Shown piece after piece: positions 16,860 to 26,478 of a stretch of DNA of 64,000 nt. How positions within the stretch are numbered: the stretch's first letter is position 1; each line of letters starts with the position of its first letter. This DNA is from Citrobacter portucalensis (GTDB lineage: Bacteria > Pseudomonadota > Gammaproteobacteria > Enterobacterales > Enterobacteriaceae), in assembly GCF_002042885.1 (NCBI RefSeq), contig NZ_MVFY01000009.1, positions 154,322 through 218,321 of the forward strand, read 5' to 3'. A model generated the notes under the pieces. It had not been told where the DNA came from, made no database searches, and saw only the letters and a program-made list of their open reading frames with translations. The position numbers and the translations under genes are program-made.

Positions 16860-18968
16860 TCAGGCTGCGGTAATCAGCCAGCAATTGTGGATCTGACGGT
16901 TACGGGCAAAATCCTGGGAAAGCGTTTTTTGGGTAATTTCTTGTGCTTTCAATCCCAGTTCAGCCAAACCGTCGAGATCCATACGGAACCCACGTTTGTT
17001 GTTGGAGAACATGATCGTGCCGTCTTTACGCAGCAGACGTTTCAGATCTTTCATCAGCGCCAGATGATCGCGCTGCACATCAAACGAATCTTCCATACGT
17101 TTTGAGTTAGAGAACGTCGGCGGATCGATGAAAATCAGATCAAACTGTTCATTCGCATCACGCAGCCAGCCCAGGCAATCGGCCTGAATTAAACGGTGAG
17201 CGCGACCGCTCAGGCCGTTCAGACGCAGGTTACGTTCCGCCCATTCCAGATAGGTACGCGACATATCGACCGTCGTGGTGCTACGCGCGCCGCCCAATCC
17301 TGCATGTACGCTGGCGCTACCGGTGTAGGAAAACAGGTTGAGGAAGTCCTTACCTTTACTCATCTGCCCCAGCATGCGGCGCGCAATACGGTGATCGAGG
17401 AATAAACCCGTATCAAGGTAGTCAGTCAGGTTAACCCACAGGCGCGCGTTGTACTCGCTTACCTCAATGAATTCACCCTTCTCATTCATCTTCTGATACT
17501 GATTCTTGCCTTTCTGACGCTCACGGGTTTTCAGCACCAGTTTGTTTGGCGCGATTTCCAGTACTGACAGCGTGGCGGCAATGATGTCGAACAAGCGTTG
17601 ACGTGCTTTTTGCGCATCAACCGTCTTCGGCGGTGCGTATTCCTGAACCACGACCCAATCACCGTAACGATCTACTGCAACGTTGTATTCCGGCAGGTCA
17701 GCGTCATACAGGCGATAGCATTCAATGCCTTCCTGACGCGCCCATTTTTCCAGCTTCTTAATATTCTTGCGCAGGCGGTTGGCATAATCTTCCGCTACCG
17801 TAGCCGGCTTGCTGTCCGCAGTGGTCTCTGCAACGTGATAATTCTTCTGCACACAATCCAGCGGGCCGTTTTTCGCTTTGAACTGCTTGTCGGCACGTAA
17901 TTGCAGGCTGCTGAGCAGATCCGGCGAGGCGCTGAACAGCGACAAATTCCAGCCGCCAAACTGGTTTTTCATCGTACGGCCCAGCAGGCTGTGCAGGGCA
18001 ATCAGCGCCGGTTCGCTATCCAGACGTTCGCCGTAAGGCGGGTTACTGATAACTGTCCCATACGGTCCTTTCGGCAGCGGATTGCTCAGTTTGGCGACAT
18101 CTTTCACGTCAAACGTCATCAGATCGGCGATACCGGCGCGGCGAGCATTACTACGCGCTTTTTCAATCACGCGCGCATCGCTATCGGATCCATAAAAATG
18201 CGAGGTATAGTCAGCCAGTCCCTTACGCGCACGCACCTGCGCTTCGGCTTTAACTTCTTGCCAGACAGCTTCGTCGTGTTGCGCCCAACCGCTGAAGCCC
18301 CAGTATCCACGGTGCAGACCCGGCGCGCGATCGGTCGCCCACATTGCCGCTTCAATCAGCAGCGTGCCGGAACCACACATCGGATCGAGTAACGGGGTTC
18401 CCGGCTGCCAGCCAGAACGCATAACAATTGCCGCGGCCAGCGTCTCTTTAATCGGTGCCTGACCCGCGCGATCGCGATAGCCACGCTGATGCAAACCGTC
18501 ACCGCTCAGATCGAGCGCAATGCTGGCAGTATCTTTGTTCAACCAGACGTTGATGCGCAGATCCGGAGATTCACGATCCACATTCGGACGCGGCATATTT
18601 TTGCGGGTAAAGGCATCGACAATCGCATCCTTGACCTTCAGTGCGCCGTACTGGCTGTTACGAATGGTCTCGTTCAGTCCGCTAAAATGGACGGCAAACG
18701 TAGCACCAGGGTTAAATATCTCTGTCCAGTCGATTGCCTGAACGCCGAGGTACAGATCAAGATCGCTGTAGACCTTGCACTCTCCCATCGGCAGGATAAT
18801 GCGCGAGGCCAGGCGGCTCCACATCAGGCTCTGGTAAACAAGCCGCGTGTCGCCCTTAAAATGGACCCCACCCTGAACGACCTGACACTCCAGCGCGCCG
18901 AGGTTTTCCAGTTCAGTTTTTAACAGCTCTTCCAGCCCGCGGGCCGTACTGGCAAACAGAGAATTCAT
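16860..18968 (-). CDS. rlmL: Bifunctional 23S rRNA methyltransferase RlmKL (m2G2445/m7G2069)
   Basis: A fused enzyme of 702 residues. The N-terminal part (about 1-385) carries a THUMP domain and an RlmL methyltransferase with [10 protein letters not shown] and SNPPYGER motifs, making m2G2445. The C-terminal part (about 390-702) is the RlmK methyltransferase, with the [16 protein letters not shown] motif and IDPPTFSNS, making m7G2069. Length equals E. coli. It is the first gene of the leftward rlmL-uup-pqiABC group and divergent from ycbX. Confidence 0.97.
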   Translation of the reverse strand: MNSLFASTARGLEELLKTELENLGALECQVVQGGVHFKGDTRLVYQSLMWSRLASRIILPMGECKVYSDLDLYLGVQAIDWTEIFNPGATFAVHFSGLNETIRNSQYGALKVKDAIVDAFTRKNMPRPNVDRESPDLRINVWLNKDTASIALDLSGDGLHQRGYRDRAGQAPIKETLAAAIVMRSGWQPGTPLLDPMCGSGTLLIEAAMWATDRAPGLHRGYWGFSGWAQHDEAVWQEVKAEAQVRARKGLADYTSHFYGSDSDARVIEKARSNARRAGIADLMTFDVKDVAKLSNPLPKGPYGTVISNPPYGERLDSEPALIALHSLLGRTMKNQFGGWNLSLFSASPDLLSSLQLRADKQFKAKNGPLDCVQKNYHVAETTADSKPATVAEDYANRLRKNIKKLEKWARQEGIECYRLYDADLPEYNVAVDRYGDWVVVQEYAPPKTVDAQKARQRLFDIIAATLSVLEIAPNKLVLKTRERQKGKNQYQKMNEKGEFIEVSEYNARLWVNLTDYLDTGLFLDHRIARRMLGQMSKGKDFLNLFSYTGSASVHAGLGGARSTTTVDMSRTYLEWAERNLRLNGLSGRAHRLIQADCLGWLRDANEQFDLIFIDPPTFSNSKRMEDSFDVQRDHLALMKDLKRLLRKDGTIMFSNNKRGFRMDLDGLAELGLKAQEITQKTLSQDFARNRQIHNCWLITAA

Positions 18969-19066
18969 AATGTCACTTTTACTCCAAGAAAATTGCTGCG
19001 CATTATAGCTAATATGGGCTGTATGTCATAAAGTTGAAGGCTTATTTTCATTCGAGGGGCTGTACA

Positions 19067-20173
19067 GTGGTCACGTTAACCCGACTTTTTATTCATCCGG
19101 TTAAATCAATGCGCGGCATTGGGCTTACGCATGCCCTGGCAGATATTAGCGGTCTCGCCTTTGATCGCATATTTATGATCACTGAACCTGACGGAACGTT
19201 CATAACCGCCCGCCAGTTCCCACAAATGGTCCGTTTTACGCCTTCCCCATTCCACGATGGGCTGCATCTTACAGCTCCAGATGGCAGCAGCGCGCTCGTG
19301 CGATTTGCCGATTTCGCTAGCCAGGATGCGCCAACAGAAGTATGGGGAAACCATTTTACCGCGCGTATTGCGCCAGCGGCTATCAACCAGTGGCTTAGCG
19401 GCTTTTTCTCCCGTGAAGTGCAGTTACGCTGGGTCGGCCCGCAGCTGACGCGCCGTGTAAAACGCCATGTTGATGTTCCTTTATCCTTCGCTGATGGTTA
19501 TCCCTATCTGCTGGCCAACGAAGCATCCCTGCGCGATGTGCAACAGCGCTGTCCGGCAAGCGTCAAAATGGAACAGTTTCGCCCCAATATAGTAGTTTCG
19601 GGAGCTGGTGCCTGGGAAGAAGATACCTGGAAAGTGATTCGTATTGGCGACGTCATTTTTGATGTAGCAAAACCCTGTAGCCGCTGTATTTTCACGACAG
19701 TTAGCCCGGAAAAAGGCCAGAAACATCCATCCGGTGAACCGCTTGCCACATTACAAACCTTCCGCACTGCGGTAGATAACGGCGATGTCGATTTCGGTCA
19801 GAATCTTATCGCGCGTAACAGTGGCGTTATTCGCGTCGGCGATGAGGTAGAAATTTTGGCAACCGGCCCCGCCAGAGCGTACGGCGCGGCTGAATCAGAC
19901 GAAACTACACCCGAACAACAACCTGATGCCACGGTGCTTATTGACTGGCAGGGACAGACCTTTCGCGGAAATAATCAGCAGGTATTGCTTGAGCAGTTGG
20001 AAAACCAGGGTATCCGGGTTCCCTATTCATGCCGGGCAGGCATTTGCGGATGCTGTCGAATTCGGCTGGTAGAAGGCGAAGTTAGCCCGTTGAAGAAATC
20101 AGCGATGGGGGACGACGGAACAATTCTTTGCTGCAGCTGTGTTCCCAAAACGGCAATCAGGCTGGAGAGCTAA
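19067..20173 (+). CDS. ycbX: YcbX MOSC-domain molybdoenzyme with ferredoxin domain
   Basis: Molybdenum-cofactor protein that detoxifies N-hydroxylated bases with electrons from CysJ in E. coli. Order: MOSC N-terminal beta-barrel (1-125), MOSC domain with the conserved KPCSRC Cys (near 201-206), then a 2Fe-2S ferredoxin domain with CRAGICGCC and CCSC clusters (about 285-365). The start is taken as GTG at 19067, giving [11 protein letters not shown] and 368 residues (E. coli 369), with GAGG 6-7 bp upstream. An ATG 11 codons earlier is less likely. It overlaps zapC by 4 bp at their 3' ends. Confidence 0.95.
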   Translation: MVTLTRLFIHPVKSMRGIGLTHALADISGLAFDRIFMITEPDGTFITARQFPQMVRFTPSPFHDGLHLTAPDGSSALVRFADFASQDAPTEVWGNHFTARIAPAAINQWLSGFFSREVQLRWVGPQLTRRVKRHVDVPLSFADGYPYLLANEASLRDVQQRCPASVKMEQFRPNIVVSGAGAWEEDTWKVIRIGDVIFDVAKPCSRCIFTTVSPEKGQKHPSGEPLATLQTFRTAVDNGDVDFGQNLIARNSGVIRVGDEVEILATGPARAYGAAESDETTPEQQPDATVLIDWQGQTFRGNNQQVLLEQLENQGIRVPYSCRAGICGCCRIRLVEGEVSPLKKSAMGDDGTILCCSCVPKTAIRLES

Positions 20174-20712
20174 ACCGCCTGCTCAAGGCTGAAACTGTCA
20201 ACAACGGCCTGCGGTTTCAGTCTGTCATTCATTATTTTAATCGCATCGCCAAGCTGCATCGTACGCCCGGCGATAACCACGCCAGGTTGCGCAAGCAGGC
20301 AAAGCGCGGCGTTTTCACCCGGCTCAACCACTAACAGGTTTACCTGTTCATCAGTATCGCTTAAATCAACACAGGCTGCGTCACCCACGACCGGCGACCA
20401 GTTAATACCGTGTGCGACAAAGTGCCAGCTTTTTGGCATTTGCGGTTTGAGATAACGAATCGCCACCAGCGCATTAAGCACCAGTTCCGCTTTTTGTTCT
20501 TTGGCTAAATCCAGGTAGCGACATTTTTCTTCAAAGGAAAAATAAAGCGCGGCGTCATCAACACAAAAACCTGACGGAGAAAATGCATCAGGAGTGAGCA
20601 TTTTACGAGCAAAACGCGAACGGAATAACATGCCATTGGCTAAATCGAGCATCATACGATCGTGCTCTTCATCATAATACCAGCGCCAGTTATCGTCGGG
20701 TTTAATTCGCAT
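20170..20712 (-). CDS. zapC: Cell division protein ZapC
   Basis: FtsZ-associated protein of 180 residues, E. coli length, which promotes lateral bundling of FtsZ filaments at the Z-ring. The whole protein is the ZapC N- and C-terminal domain pair. No transmembrane segment is seen. It is convergent with ycbX with a 4-bp overlap of coding ends, so there is no room for an intergenic terminator between them. Confidence 0.95.
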   Translation of the reverse strand: MRIKPDDNWRWYYDEEHDRMMLDLANGMLFRSRFARKMLTPDAFSPSGFCVDDAALYFSFEEKCRYLDLAKEQKAELVLNALVAIRYLKPQMPKSWHFVAHGINWSPVVGDAACVDLSDTDEQVNLLVVEPGENAALCLLAQPGVVIAGRTMQLGDAIKIMNDRLKPQAVVDSFSLEQAV

Positions 20713-20823
20713 CAGTTTCTCTCCTTTCCTTAATCATCACCGTTACGACAGTATCCTTTTGCCGCTTCGTTTATTACCCTAATAATAAAAGCTCAGAATG
20801 TTTAAATAAGCAACAGTAAAGGA

Positions 20824-20860
20824 ATATAAAACAACCAGGGCTAGAAATAAAGCCCTGGTT
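20824..20860 (-). terminator. pyrD terminator
   Basis: AACCAGGGCT / AGCCCTGGTT, a 10-bp perfect stem with an 8-nt loop, is followed by GTTTTAT on the minus strand, 17 bp after the pyrD stop. Confidence 0.88.
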
Positions 20861-20877
20861 TGTGATTAAGGTAGCAT

Positions 20878-21888
20878 TCAGATATTGCTGACGATTTCTT
20901 TTATCAACGGCGGACCTTTAAAAATAAAGCCCGAATAAATCTGTACGAGGGTTGCACCAGCAGCTATTTTCTCACGTGCAGCAATCACCGAGTCGATACC
21001 ACCAACGCCAATAATCGGCAGCTGACCTTTTAATTCCTGAGACAACTGGCGAATAATTTCTGTACTTTTTAATTGCAACGGTCGACCGCTCAGACCACCC
21101 ATTTGATCGCAATTTTTCATTCCCTGAACAAGAGAACGATCGAGGGTGGTGTTAGTCGCAATTACGCCATCAATATTATGACGAACTAAACTATCGGCGA
21201 CCTGGATCAGTTCTTCCACAGAAAGATCCGGCGCGATCTTTACTGCCACCGGAACATATTTATGGTGGATCGCTTGCAGATCGTTTTGCTTATTTTTAAT
21301 TGCCGTCAGGAGATCGTCCAGCGCCTCGCCGTATTGCAGCGTACGTAATCCCGGCGTATTCGGCGAAGAGATATTAATCGCGATATAACCAGCATAAGCA
21401 TAGACTTTTTCCATACAAATCAGATAGTCATCTTTGCCGTTCTCTACTGGGGTATCTTTGTTCTTACCAATATTAATACCCAGAATACCGTCGAAATGCG
21501 ATTTTTTAACGTTCTCAACCAGGTTATCAACCCCGTGGTTATTAAACCCCATACGGTTGATCAAACCTTCTGCATCGACCAGACGGAACAGACGCGGTTT
21601 ATCGTTACCCGGCTGAGGGCGTGGCGTCACGGTACCAATCTCAATGGAACCAAATCCCATCGCGCCGAGCGCATCAATGCACTCCCCGTCTTTATCCAGT
21701 CCGGCAGCAAGCCCGAGCGGATTTTTAAACGTCAACCCCATACAGGTAACCGGTTTTGCCGGTACTTTCTGGCGCACAAGCGCTTCAAGCGGTGTGCCGG
21801 TAATGCGACGTAATTGCTGGAATGTCAATTCATGAGCGCGCTCTGGATCGAGCTGAAAAAGGGCTTTACGAACGAAGGGGTAGTACAT
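20878..21888 (-). CDS. pyrD: Dihydroorotate dehydrogenase (quinone), class 2
   Basis: Oxidises dihydroorotate to orotate with quinone as acceptor, the membrane-linked step of pyrimidine synthesis. It has 336 residues, starting [10 protein letters not shown]; the amphipathic N-terminal helices dock to the membrane. The FMN-binding barrel contains [18 protein letters not shown] and NRMGFNNHG. The catalytic Ser is in [11 protein letters not shown], which identifies class 2. The frame extends 9 codons upstream through the leader hairpin, which is regulatory rather than coding. Confidence 0.97.
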   Translation of the reverse strand: MYYPFVRKALFQLDPERAHELTFQQLRRITGTPLEALVRQKVPAKPVTCMGLTFKNPLGLAAGLDKDGECIDALGAMGFGSIEIGTVTPRPQPGNDKPRLFRLVDAEGLINRMGFNNHGVDNLVENVKKSHFDGILGINIGKNKDTPVENGKDDYLICMEKVYAYAGYIAINISSPNTPGLRTLQYGEALDDLLTAIKNKQNDLQAIHHKYVPVAVKIAPDLSVEELIQVADSLVRHNIDGVIATNTTLDRSLVQGMKNCDQMGGLSGRPLQLKSTEIIRQLSQELKGQLPIIGVGGIDSVIAAREKIAAGATLVQIYSGFIFKGPPLIKEIVSNI

Positions 21889-21903
21889 GAACTCTCCTGG
21901 ATT

Positions 21904-21921
21904 CCCGGTGTGCAAACCGGG
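21904..21921 (-). promoter_or_regulatory. pyrD leader hairpin for pyrimidine control
   Basis: CCCGGTTTGCACACCGGG on the minus strand forms a 6-7-bp stem that starts right at the expected transcription start, 15 bp before the pyrD ATG. In E. coli, initiation at C under high CTP makes the hairpin complete and blocks the Shine-Dalgarno. Initiation at G under low CTP shortens the stem and allows translation. The sequence fits this mechanism. Confidence 0.85.
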
Positions 21922-21974
21922 GGCGTATTATGTGCGATCGCGAGCAAAAAGGGAATTGACCTGCGGCAATAAAT

Positions 21975-21990
21975 AGCAATCGTTTTCCTC
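21975..21990 (-). promoter_or_regulatory. Putative PurR operator of pyrD
   Basis: On the minus strand GAGGAAAACGATTGCT resembles the PurR consensus ACGCAAACGTTTGCGT, about 90 bp before pyrD. E. coli pyrD is a known PurR target. The match is imperfect. Confidence 0.6.
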
Positions 21991-22007
21991 GCCTCTGCCT
22001 TTTTATT

Positions 22008-22131
22008 CAATTTCCAACTTTTCTATCCCGTATAAATCATTTCGATAAACAAAATCTCTCTGCCAGACTGCTCAAATTGTTATCAATGTTAACCAAAAGC
22101 AAACAATTAGTTATAAGGGGAGAATGAAATT
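22008..22131 (+). promoter_or_regulatory. ssuE upstream region
   Basis: An A+T-rich segment before ssuE that should hold the Cbl-dependent promoter of the sulfonate operon. The Shine-Dalgarno AAGGGGAGAA is clear. Exact Cbl or CysB boxes cannot be fixed by eye. Confidence 0.45.
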
Positions 22132-22707
22132 ATGCGCGTCATCACTCTGGCGGGGAGCCCTCGCTTTCCCTCTCGATCCAGTGCGTTACTGGAATATGCC
22201 CGAGAAAAACTTCACGGTCAGGATGTCGAAATCTTTCACTGGAACCTGCACAATTTTGCCCCGGAAGACCTGATCTATGCTCGTTTCGACAGTCCGGCGC
22301 TGAACACATTTATCGAACAATTGCAGGATGCAGACGGGCTGATTGTCGCAACACCAGTCTATAAAGCCGCTTACTCTGGCGCCCTGAAAACCCTGCTCGA
22401 CCTACTCCCCGAGCGGGCGCTGGAAGGGAAAGTGGTTTTGCCGTTGGCGACCGGCGGCAGCGTGGCGCATTTACTTGCCGTCGATTACGCGCTGAAACCG
22501 GTACTGAGCGCATTAAAGGCCCAGGAGATCCTGCACGGTGTGTTTGCTGATGATTCACAGGTAATTGATTATCAACATAAACCTCAGTTTACGCCCAACC
22601 TTCAGCAGCGTCTGGACAGTGCGCTCGATACCTTCTGGCTGGCGTTGCATCGTCGCGATGTCCAACTTCCTCAACTGAACACCCTGCGAGGTGCCGCTCA
22701 TGCTTGA
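22132..22707 (+). CDS. ssuE: NAD(P)H-dependent FMN reductase of the alkanesulfonate system
   Basis: Supplies FMNH2 to the SsuD monooxygenase. It has 191 residues, E. coli length, with a flavodoxin-like fold. The FMN phosphate loop is [10 protein letters not shown] near the N-terminus (residues 8-17). It is first in ssuEADCB, preceded by a strong AGGGGAGA ribosome-binding site. Its 3' end overlaps ssuA by 8 bp. Expression is expected under sulfate limitation. Confidence 0.97.
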   Translation: MRVITLAGSPRFPSRSSALLEYAREKLHGQDVEIFHWNLHNFAPEDLIYARFDSPALNTFIEQLQDADGLIVATPVYKAAYSGALKTLLDLLPERALEGKVVLPLATGGSVAHLLAVDYALKPVLSALKAQEILHGVFADDSQVIDYQHKPQFTPNLQQRLDSALDTFWLALHRRDVQLPQLNTLRGAAHA

Positions 22708-23674
22708 TTTTCTCAGGCGTCACACGTCATGGCTGGCACTGACCGGGTTGTTGTCGCTGTCAACGCTGGGGCATGCCGCAGAATCGGCCCCCGATGCTCT
22801 GCGTATTGGTTACCAGAAAGGAAGCGTCAGTATGGTGCTGGCCAAAAGCCATCAGCTACTCGAGAAACGCTATCCGCAGACTAAAATCTCGTGGGTTGAA
22901 TTCCCGGCTGGGCCGCAAATGCTGGAAGCACTCAATATCGGCAGTATCGATCTCGGCAGTACCGGTGACATTCCGCCGATTTTCGCCCAGGCCGCCGGAG
23001 CCGATCTGGTTTACGTGGGCGTTGAACCGCCTAAACCAAAAGCCGAAGTAATTCTGGTGCCAAAAAATAGCCCGATCCAGAGCGTCGCGCAGCTTAAAGG
23101 ACATAAAGTCGCCTTCCAGAAAGGCTCCAGCGCCCACAATTTACTGCTCCGGGCGCTGCAACAGGCCGGACTGAAATTTACCGATATTCAACCGACGTAT
23201 CTGACTCCCGCCGATGCGCGAGCGGCCTTTCAGCAAGGAAACGTGGATGCGTGGGCTATCTGGGATCCCTATTATTCCGCCGCGTTACTTCAAGGTGATG
23301 TACGCGTACTGAAGGACGGCTCAGACCTCAAGCAAACCGGTTCGTTTTATCTCGCCGCCCGTCCTTATGCCGAGAAAAATGGCGCTTTTGTACTTGGCGT
23401 ACTGGATACCTTTAGCCAGGCCGATGCGTTAACGCTCAGTCAGCGCCAGCAAAGCATTACCCTGCTGGCCAAAACCATGGGGCTGCCCGAACCGGTGATT
23501 GCGTCTTATCTGGATCACCGTCCGCCAACCACCATTGTGCCAGTCAACGCCTCTGTTGCTGCCCTGCAACAACAAACCGCCGATCTGTTTTATGACAACC
23601 GTTTGGTGCCGAAAAAAATCGATATTCGCCAGCGTATCTGGCAACCCACTCAGCAGGCAGGAGAAAAATTATGA
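22700..23674 (+). CDS. ssuA: Aliphatic sulfonate ABC transporter periplasmic binding protein
   Basis: Periplasmic receptor for alkanesulfonates. It has 324 residues from the ATG at 22700 (E. coli 319). The signal peptide (about 1-27, [19 protein letters not shown]) differs from the E. coli one, while the mature protein ([15 protein letters not shown] onward) is very similar. A GTG at 22691 could add 3 codons; GAGG 9 bp upstream favours the ATG. It overlaps ssuE by 8 bp and ssuD by 4 bp. Confidence 0.95.
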   Translation: MLDFLRRHTSWLALTGLLSLSTLGHAAESAPDALRIGYQKGSVSMVLAKSHQLLEKRYPQTKISWVEFPAGPQMLEALNIGSIDLGSTGDIPPIFAQAAGADLVYVGVEPPKPKAEVILVPKNSPIQSVAQLKGHKVAFQKGSSAHNLLLRALQQAGLKFTDIQPTYLTPADARAAFQQGNVDAWAIWDPYYSAALLQGDVRVLKDGSDLKQTGSFYLAARPYAEKNGAFVLGVLDTFSQADALTLSQRQQSITLLAKTMGLPEPVIASYLDHRPPTTIVPVNASVAALQQQTADLFYDNRLVPKKIDIRQRIWQPTQQAGEKL

Positions 23675-24816
23675 GTCTGAATATGTTCTGGTTTTTACCC
23701 ACCCACGGTGACGGTCATTATCTTGGAACGGAAGAAGGTTCGCGCCCGGTCGATCACAGTTATCTGCAACAAATCGCGCAAACGGCCGATCGTCTTGGAT
23801 TTACCGGCGTCCTGATCCCAACCGGTCGCTCTTGCGAAGATGCCTGGCTGGTCGCCGCTTCGATGATCCCGGTCACCCAGAGATTAAAGTTTCTGGTCGC
23901 GCTGCGCCCAAGCGTCACCTCGCCAACGGTTGCCGCACGTCAGGCTGCGACGCTCGACAGACTCTCAAATGGCCGGGCGTTATTTAATCTGGTGACCGGC
24001 AGCGATCCGCAGGAGCTGGCAGGCGACGGCGTGTTCCTCGATCACACAGAACGATATGAAGCCTCTGCTGAATTTACTCAGGTCTGGCGGCGACTGCTGC
24101 AAGGTGAAACGGTGGATTTCAACGGCAAACATATTCATGTTCGCGGCGCGAAGCTGTTTTTCCCTCCCGTACAACAACCCCAGCCACCGCTTTATTTCGG
24201 CGGCTCGTCTGATGTCGCACAAGACCTTGCTGCCGAGCAGGTTGATCTTTATCTGACCTGGGGCGAGCCCCCTGAGCAGGTGAAAGCGAAGATTGAACAG
24301 GTGCGAGCCAAAGCGGCGGCGCTCGGGCGCAAGATCCGCTTTGGTATTCGTCTGCATGTGATCGTACGGGAGACAACCCGCGAGGCGTGGCAGGCAGCGG
24401 ATCGTCTGATAGCCCACCTTGATGACGACACCATTGCCAAAGCCCAGGCCGCCTTCTCAAGAACGGATTCGGTTGGTCAGCAGCGAATGGCTGCACTGCA
24501 CAATGGTAAACGCGACAAACTGGAAATTAGTCCGAACCTGTGGGCAGGCGTTGGACTGGTACGCGGTGGCGCGGGTACCGCGCTGGTCGGAGATGGTCCG
24601 ACTGTCGCGGCGCGTATCAACGAGTATGCCGCGCTGGGAATCGACAGCTTTGTGTTGTCCGGATACCCACATCTGGAAGAGGCATACAAGGTTGGCGAGC
24701 TGCTGTTCCCGCATCTGGATGTTGCTATACCGGAAATTCCGCAGCCGCAATACCTGCAACAACAAGGTGAAGCGGTGGCAAACGAATTTATTCCGCGCAA
24801 AGTCGCGCAAAGCTAA
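23671..24816 (+). CDS. ssuD: FMNH2-dependent alkanesulfonate monooxygenase
   Basis: Cleaves C1 or longer alkanesulfonates to aldehyde and sulfite using FMNH2 and O2, releasing sulfur for cysteine synthesis. It has 381 residues as in E. coli, a luciferase-like TIM barrel. The conserved Cys of [10 protein letters not shown] (residue 55) and the RLHVIVRET segment with active-site Arg and His are present. It starts inside an ATGA overlap with ssuA. It is followed by ssuC 10 bp later. Confidence 0.97.
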   Translation: MSLNMFWFLPTHGDGHYLGTEEGSRPVDHSYLQQIAQTADRLGFTGVLIPTGRSCEDAWLVAASMIPVTQRLKFLVALRPSVTSPTVAARQAATLDRLSNGRALFNLVTGSDPQELAGDGVFLDHTERYEASAEFTQVWRRLLQGETVDFNGKHIHVRGAKLFFPPVQQPQPPLYFGGSSDVAQDLAAEQVDLYLTWGEPPEQVKAKIEQVRAKAAALGRKIRFGIRLHVIVRETTREAWQAADRLIAHLDDDTIAKAQAAFSRTDSVGQQRMAALHNGKRDKLEISPNLWAGVGLVRGGAGTALVGDGPTVAARINEYAALGIDSFVLSGYPHLEEAYKVGELLFPHLDVAIPEIPQPQYLQQQGEAVANEFIPRKVAQS

Positions 24817-24826
24817 GGAGCGGCTA

Positions 24827-25618
24827 ATGGCAACGCCGAAAAACAGGTGGTTATTACGCCTCGCGCCCTGGTTTTTACCGGTAGGTTTGGTGGCGCTCTG
24901 GCAGCTCGCATCTTCAATGGGCTGGCTGTCCACTCGCATTCTGCCCTCTCCGGAAGGTGTTATCGAAGCTTTCTGGACGCTTTCCGCCAGCGGCGAGCTT
25001 TGGCAGCATCTGGCCATCAGTTCCTGGCGCGCGCTGATCGGATTCTCCATCGGTGGATCGATTGGCCTGACACTGGGACTTATCAGCGGTCTTTCGCGTT
25101 GGGGAGAACGCCTGCTGGATACCTCGGTGCAGATGCTGCGTAACGTACCGCATCTGGCGCTGATCCCGCTGGTGATTTTGTGGTTCGGCATTGATGAATC
25201 CGCCAAGATCTTTCTCGTGGCGTTGGGCACACTGTTCCCAATTTACATCAACACCTGGCATGGGATCCGTAATATTGATCGTGGGCTGGTAGAAATGGCG
25301 CGCAGCTATGGATTATCCGGCTTTTCACTGTTTGTTCATGTGATCCTCCCCGGCGCCCTGCCCTCGATTATGGTCGGCGTGCGTTTTGCTCTCGGGCTGA
25401 TGTGGCTGACGCTGATTGTGGCGGAAACCATTTCTGCCAATGCCGGTATTGGTTACCTGGCGATGAACGCCCGCGAATTTCTGCAAACCGATGTGGTCGT
25501 GGTGGCCATTATTCTCTACGCCCTGCTCGGCAAACTTGCCGACGTCAGCGCCCAACTGCTGGAGCGAGTCTGGCTACGCTGGCATCCGGCTTACCATGTA
25601 AAGGAGGCTACCGTATGA
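24827..25618 (+). CDS. ssuC: Aliphatic sulfonate ABC transporter permease
   Basis: Inner-membrane permease of the SsuABC importer, 263 residues, E. coli length, with about six hydrophobic helices. The cytoplasmic EAA loop is visible as [24 protein letters not shown] (region around residues 160-185). The frame is open far upstream in ssuD; the start [11 protein letters not shown] follows AAGGAG with good spacing. It overlaps ssuB by 4 bp (ATGA). Confidence 0.97.
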   Translation: MATPKNRWLLRLAPWFLPVGLVALWQLASSMGWLSTRILPSPEGVIEAFWTLSASGELWQHLAISSWRALIGFSIGGSIGLTLGLISGLSRWGERLLDTSVQMLRNVPHLALIPLVILWFGIDESAKIFLVALGTLFPIYINTWHGIRNIDRGLVEMARSYGLSGFSLFVHVILPGALPSIMVGVRFALGLMWLTLIVAETISANAGIGYLAMNAREFLQTDVVVVAIILYALLGKLADVSAQLLERVWLRWHPAYHVKEATV

Positions 25619-26382
25619 ATACCGCTCGCCTGAACCAGGGTATACCGCTGTTGCTGAGCGCCGTGACAAAACAATACGCCGCCAATACAGTGCTCAATCA
25701 ATTAGATTTGCATATTCCGGCCGGACAGTTTGTTGCCGTGGTTGGCCGCAGCGGCGGTGGTAAAAGTACGTTGCTGCGTCTGCTGGCAGGGCTGGAATCA
25801 CCGACCTCAGGCGCATTACTTGCCGGAACCACCCCACTGGCGGAAATTCAGGATGATACGCGAATGATGTTCCAGGATGCGCGTCTGCTGCCATGGAAGA
25901 CGGTTATCGATAATGTGGGCCTGGGTCTGAAAGGTCAGTGGCCCGATGCGGCCCGAGATGCGCTGGCCGCCGTTGGGCTGGAGAGTCGTGCTCACGAATG
26001 GCCGGCTGCGCTGTCCGGTGGACAAAAACAGCGTGTAGCCCTGGCACGGGCATTAATTCATCGCCCCGGTTTGCTGCTGCTGGATGAACCCCTCGGCGCT
26101 CTGGATGCCCTAACCCGCCTTGAAATGCAGGATCTGATCGTCTCTTTATGGCAAGAGCACGGCTTTACCGTACTGCTGGTCACTCATGACGTCAGTGAAG
26201 CGGTGGCAATGGCCGATCGCGTGTTGCTGATTGAGGACGGAAAAATCGGGTTGGATCTGACGGTGGATATTCAGCGCCCCCGCCGTTTGGGATCGGTACG
26301 GTTAGCCGATCTGGAAGCGGAAGTGTTGAACCGGGTTATGAAACGCGGCGAGACGGAACAATCGATCCTTCGACATGGATAA
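25615..26382 (+). CDS. ssuB: Aliphatic sulfonate ABC transporter ATPase
   Basis: ATP-binding subunit of the SsuABC importer, 255 residues as in E. coli. Walker A is GRSGGGKST (44-52), the signature is LSGGQKQR, and Walker B is [12 protein letters not shown] followed by the switch His in LVTHDVSEA. An AAGGAGG site precedes the ATG within the ssuC 3' end. It ends the operon; a terminator and REP follow. Confidence 0.97.
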   Translation: MNTARLNQGIPLLLSAVTKQYAANTVLNQLDLHIPAGQFVAVVGRSGGGKSTLLRLLAGLESPTSGALLAGTTPLAEIQDDTRMMFQDARLLPWKTVIDNVGLGLKGQWPDAARDALAAVGLESRAHEWPAALSGGQKQRVALARALIHRPGLLLLDEPLGALDALTRLEMQDLIVSLWQEHGFTVLLVTHDVSEAVAMADRVLLIEDGKIGLDLTVDIQRPRRLGSVRLADLEAEVLNRVMKRGETEQSILRHG

Positions 26383-26396
26383 CCGCTCAGAAAACC

Positions 26397-26424
26397 AGGC
26401 CCGGTAGCGCTTACCGGGCCTTTT
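26397..26424 (+). terminator. ssu operon terminator
   Basis: AGGCCCGGTA-GCGC-TACCGGGCCT stem followed by TTTT, 15 bp after the ssuB stop. Confidence 0.88.
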
Positions 26425-26459
26425 GCCGGATGGCGGCGTTACCGCCTTATCCGGCCTAC
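26425..26459 (+). repeat. REP element between ssuB and pepN
   Basis: GCCGGATGGCGGCGTTACCGCC continues to TTATCCGGCCTAC, the standard enterobacterial REP (PU) palindrome. It lies between the convergent ssuB and pepN genes, the usual location for REPs. Confidence 0.92.
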
Positions 26460-26478
26460 TAAACTACAGGTCAACGTT

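Noticed and set aside
24457..25230. 257-codon frame opposite ssuD/ssuC
   Set aside because: It spans the junction of two well-supported genes on the other strand and has no features of a real protein.
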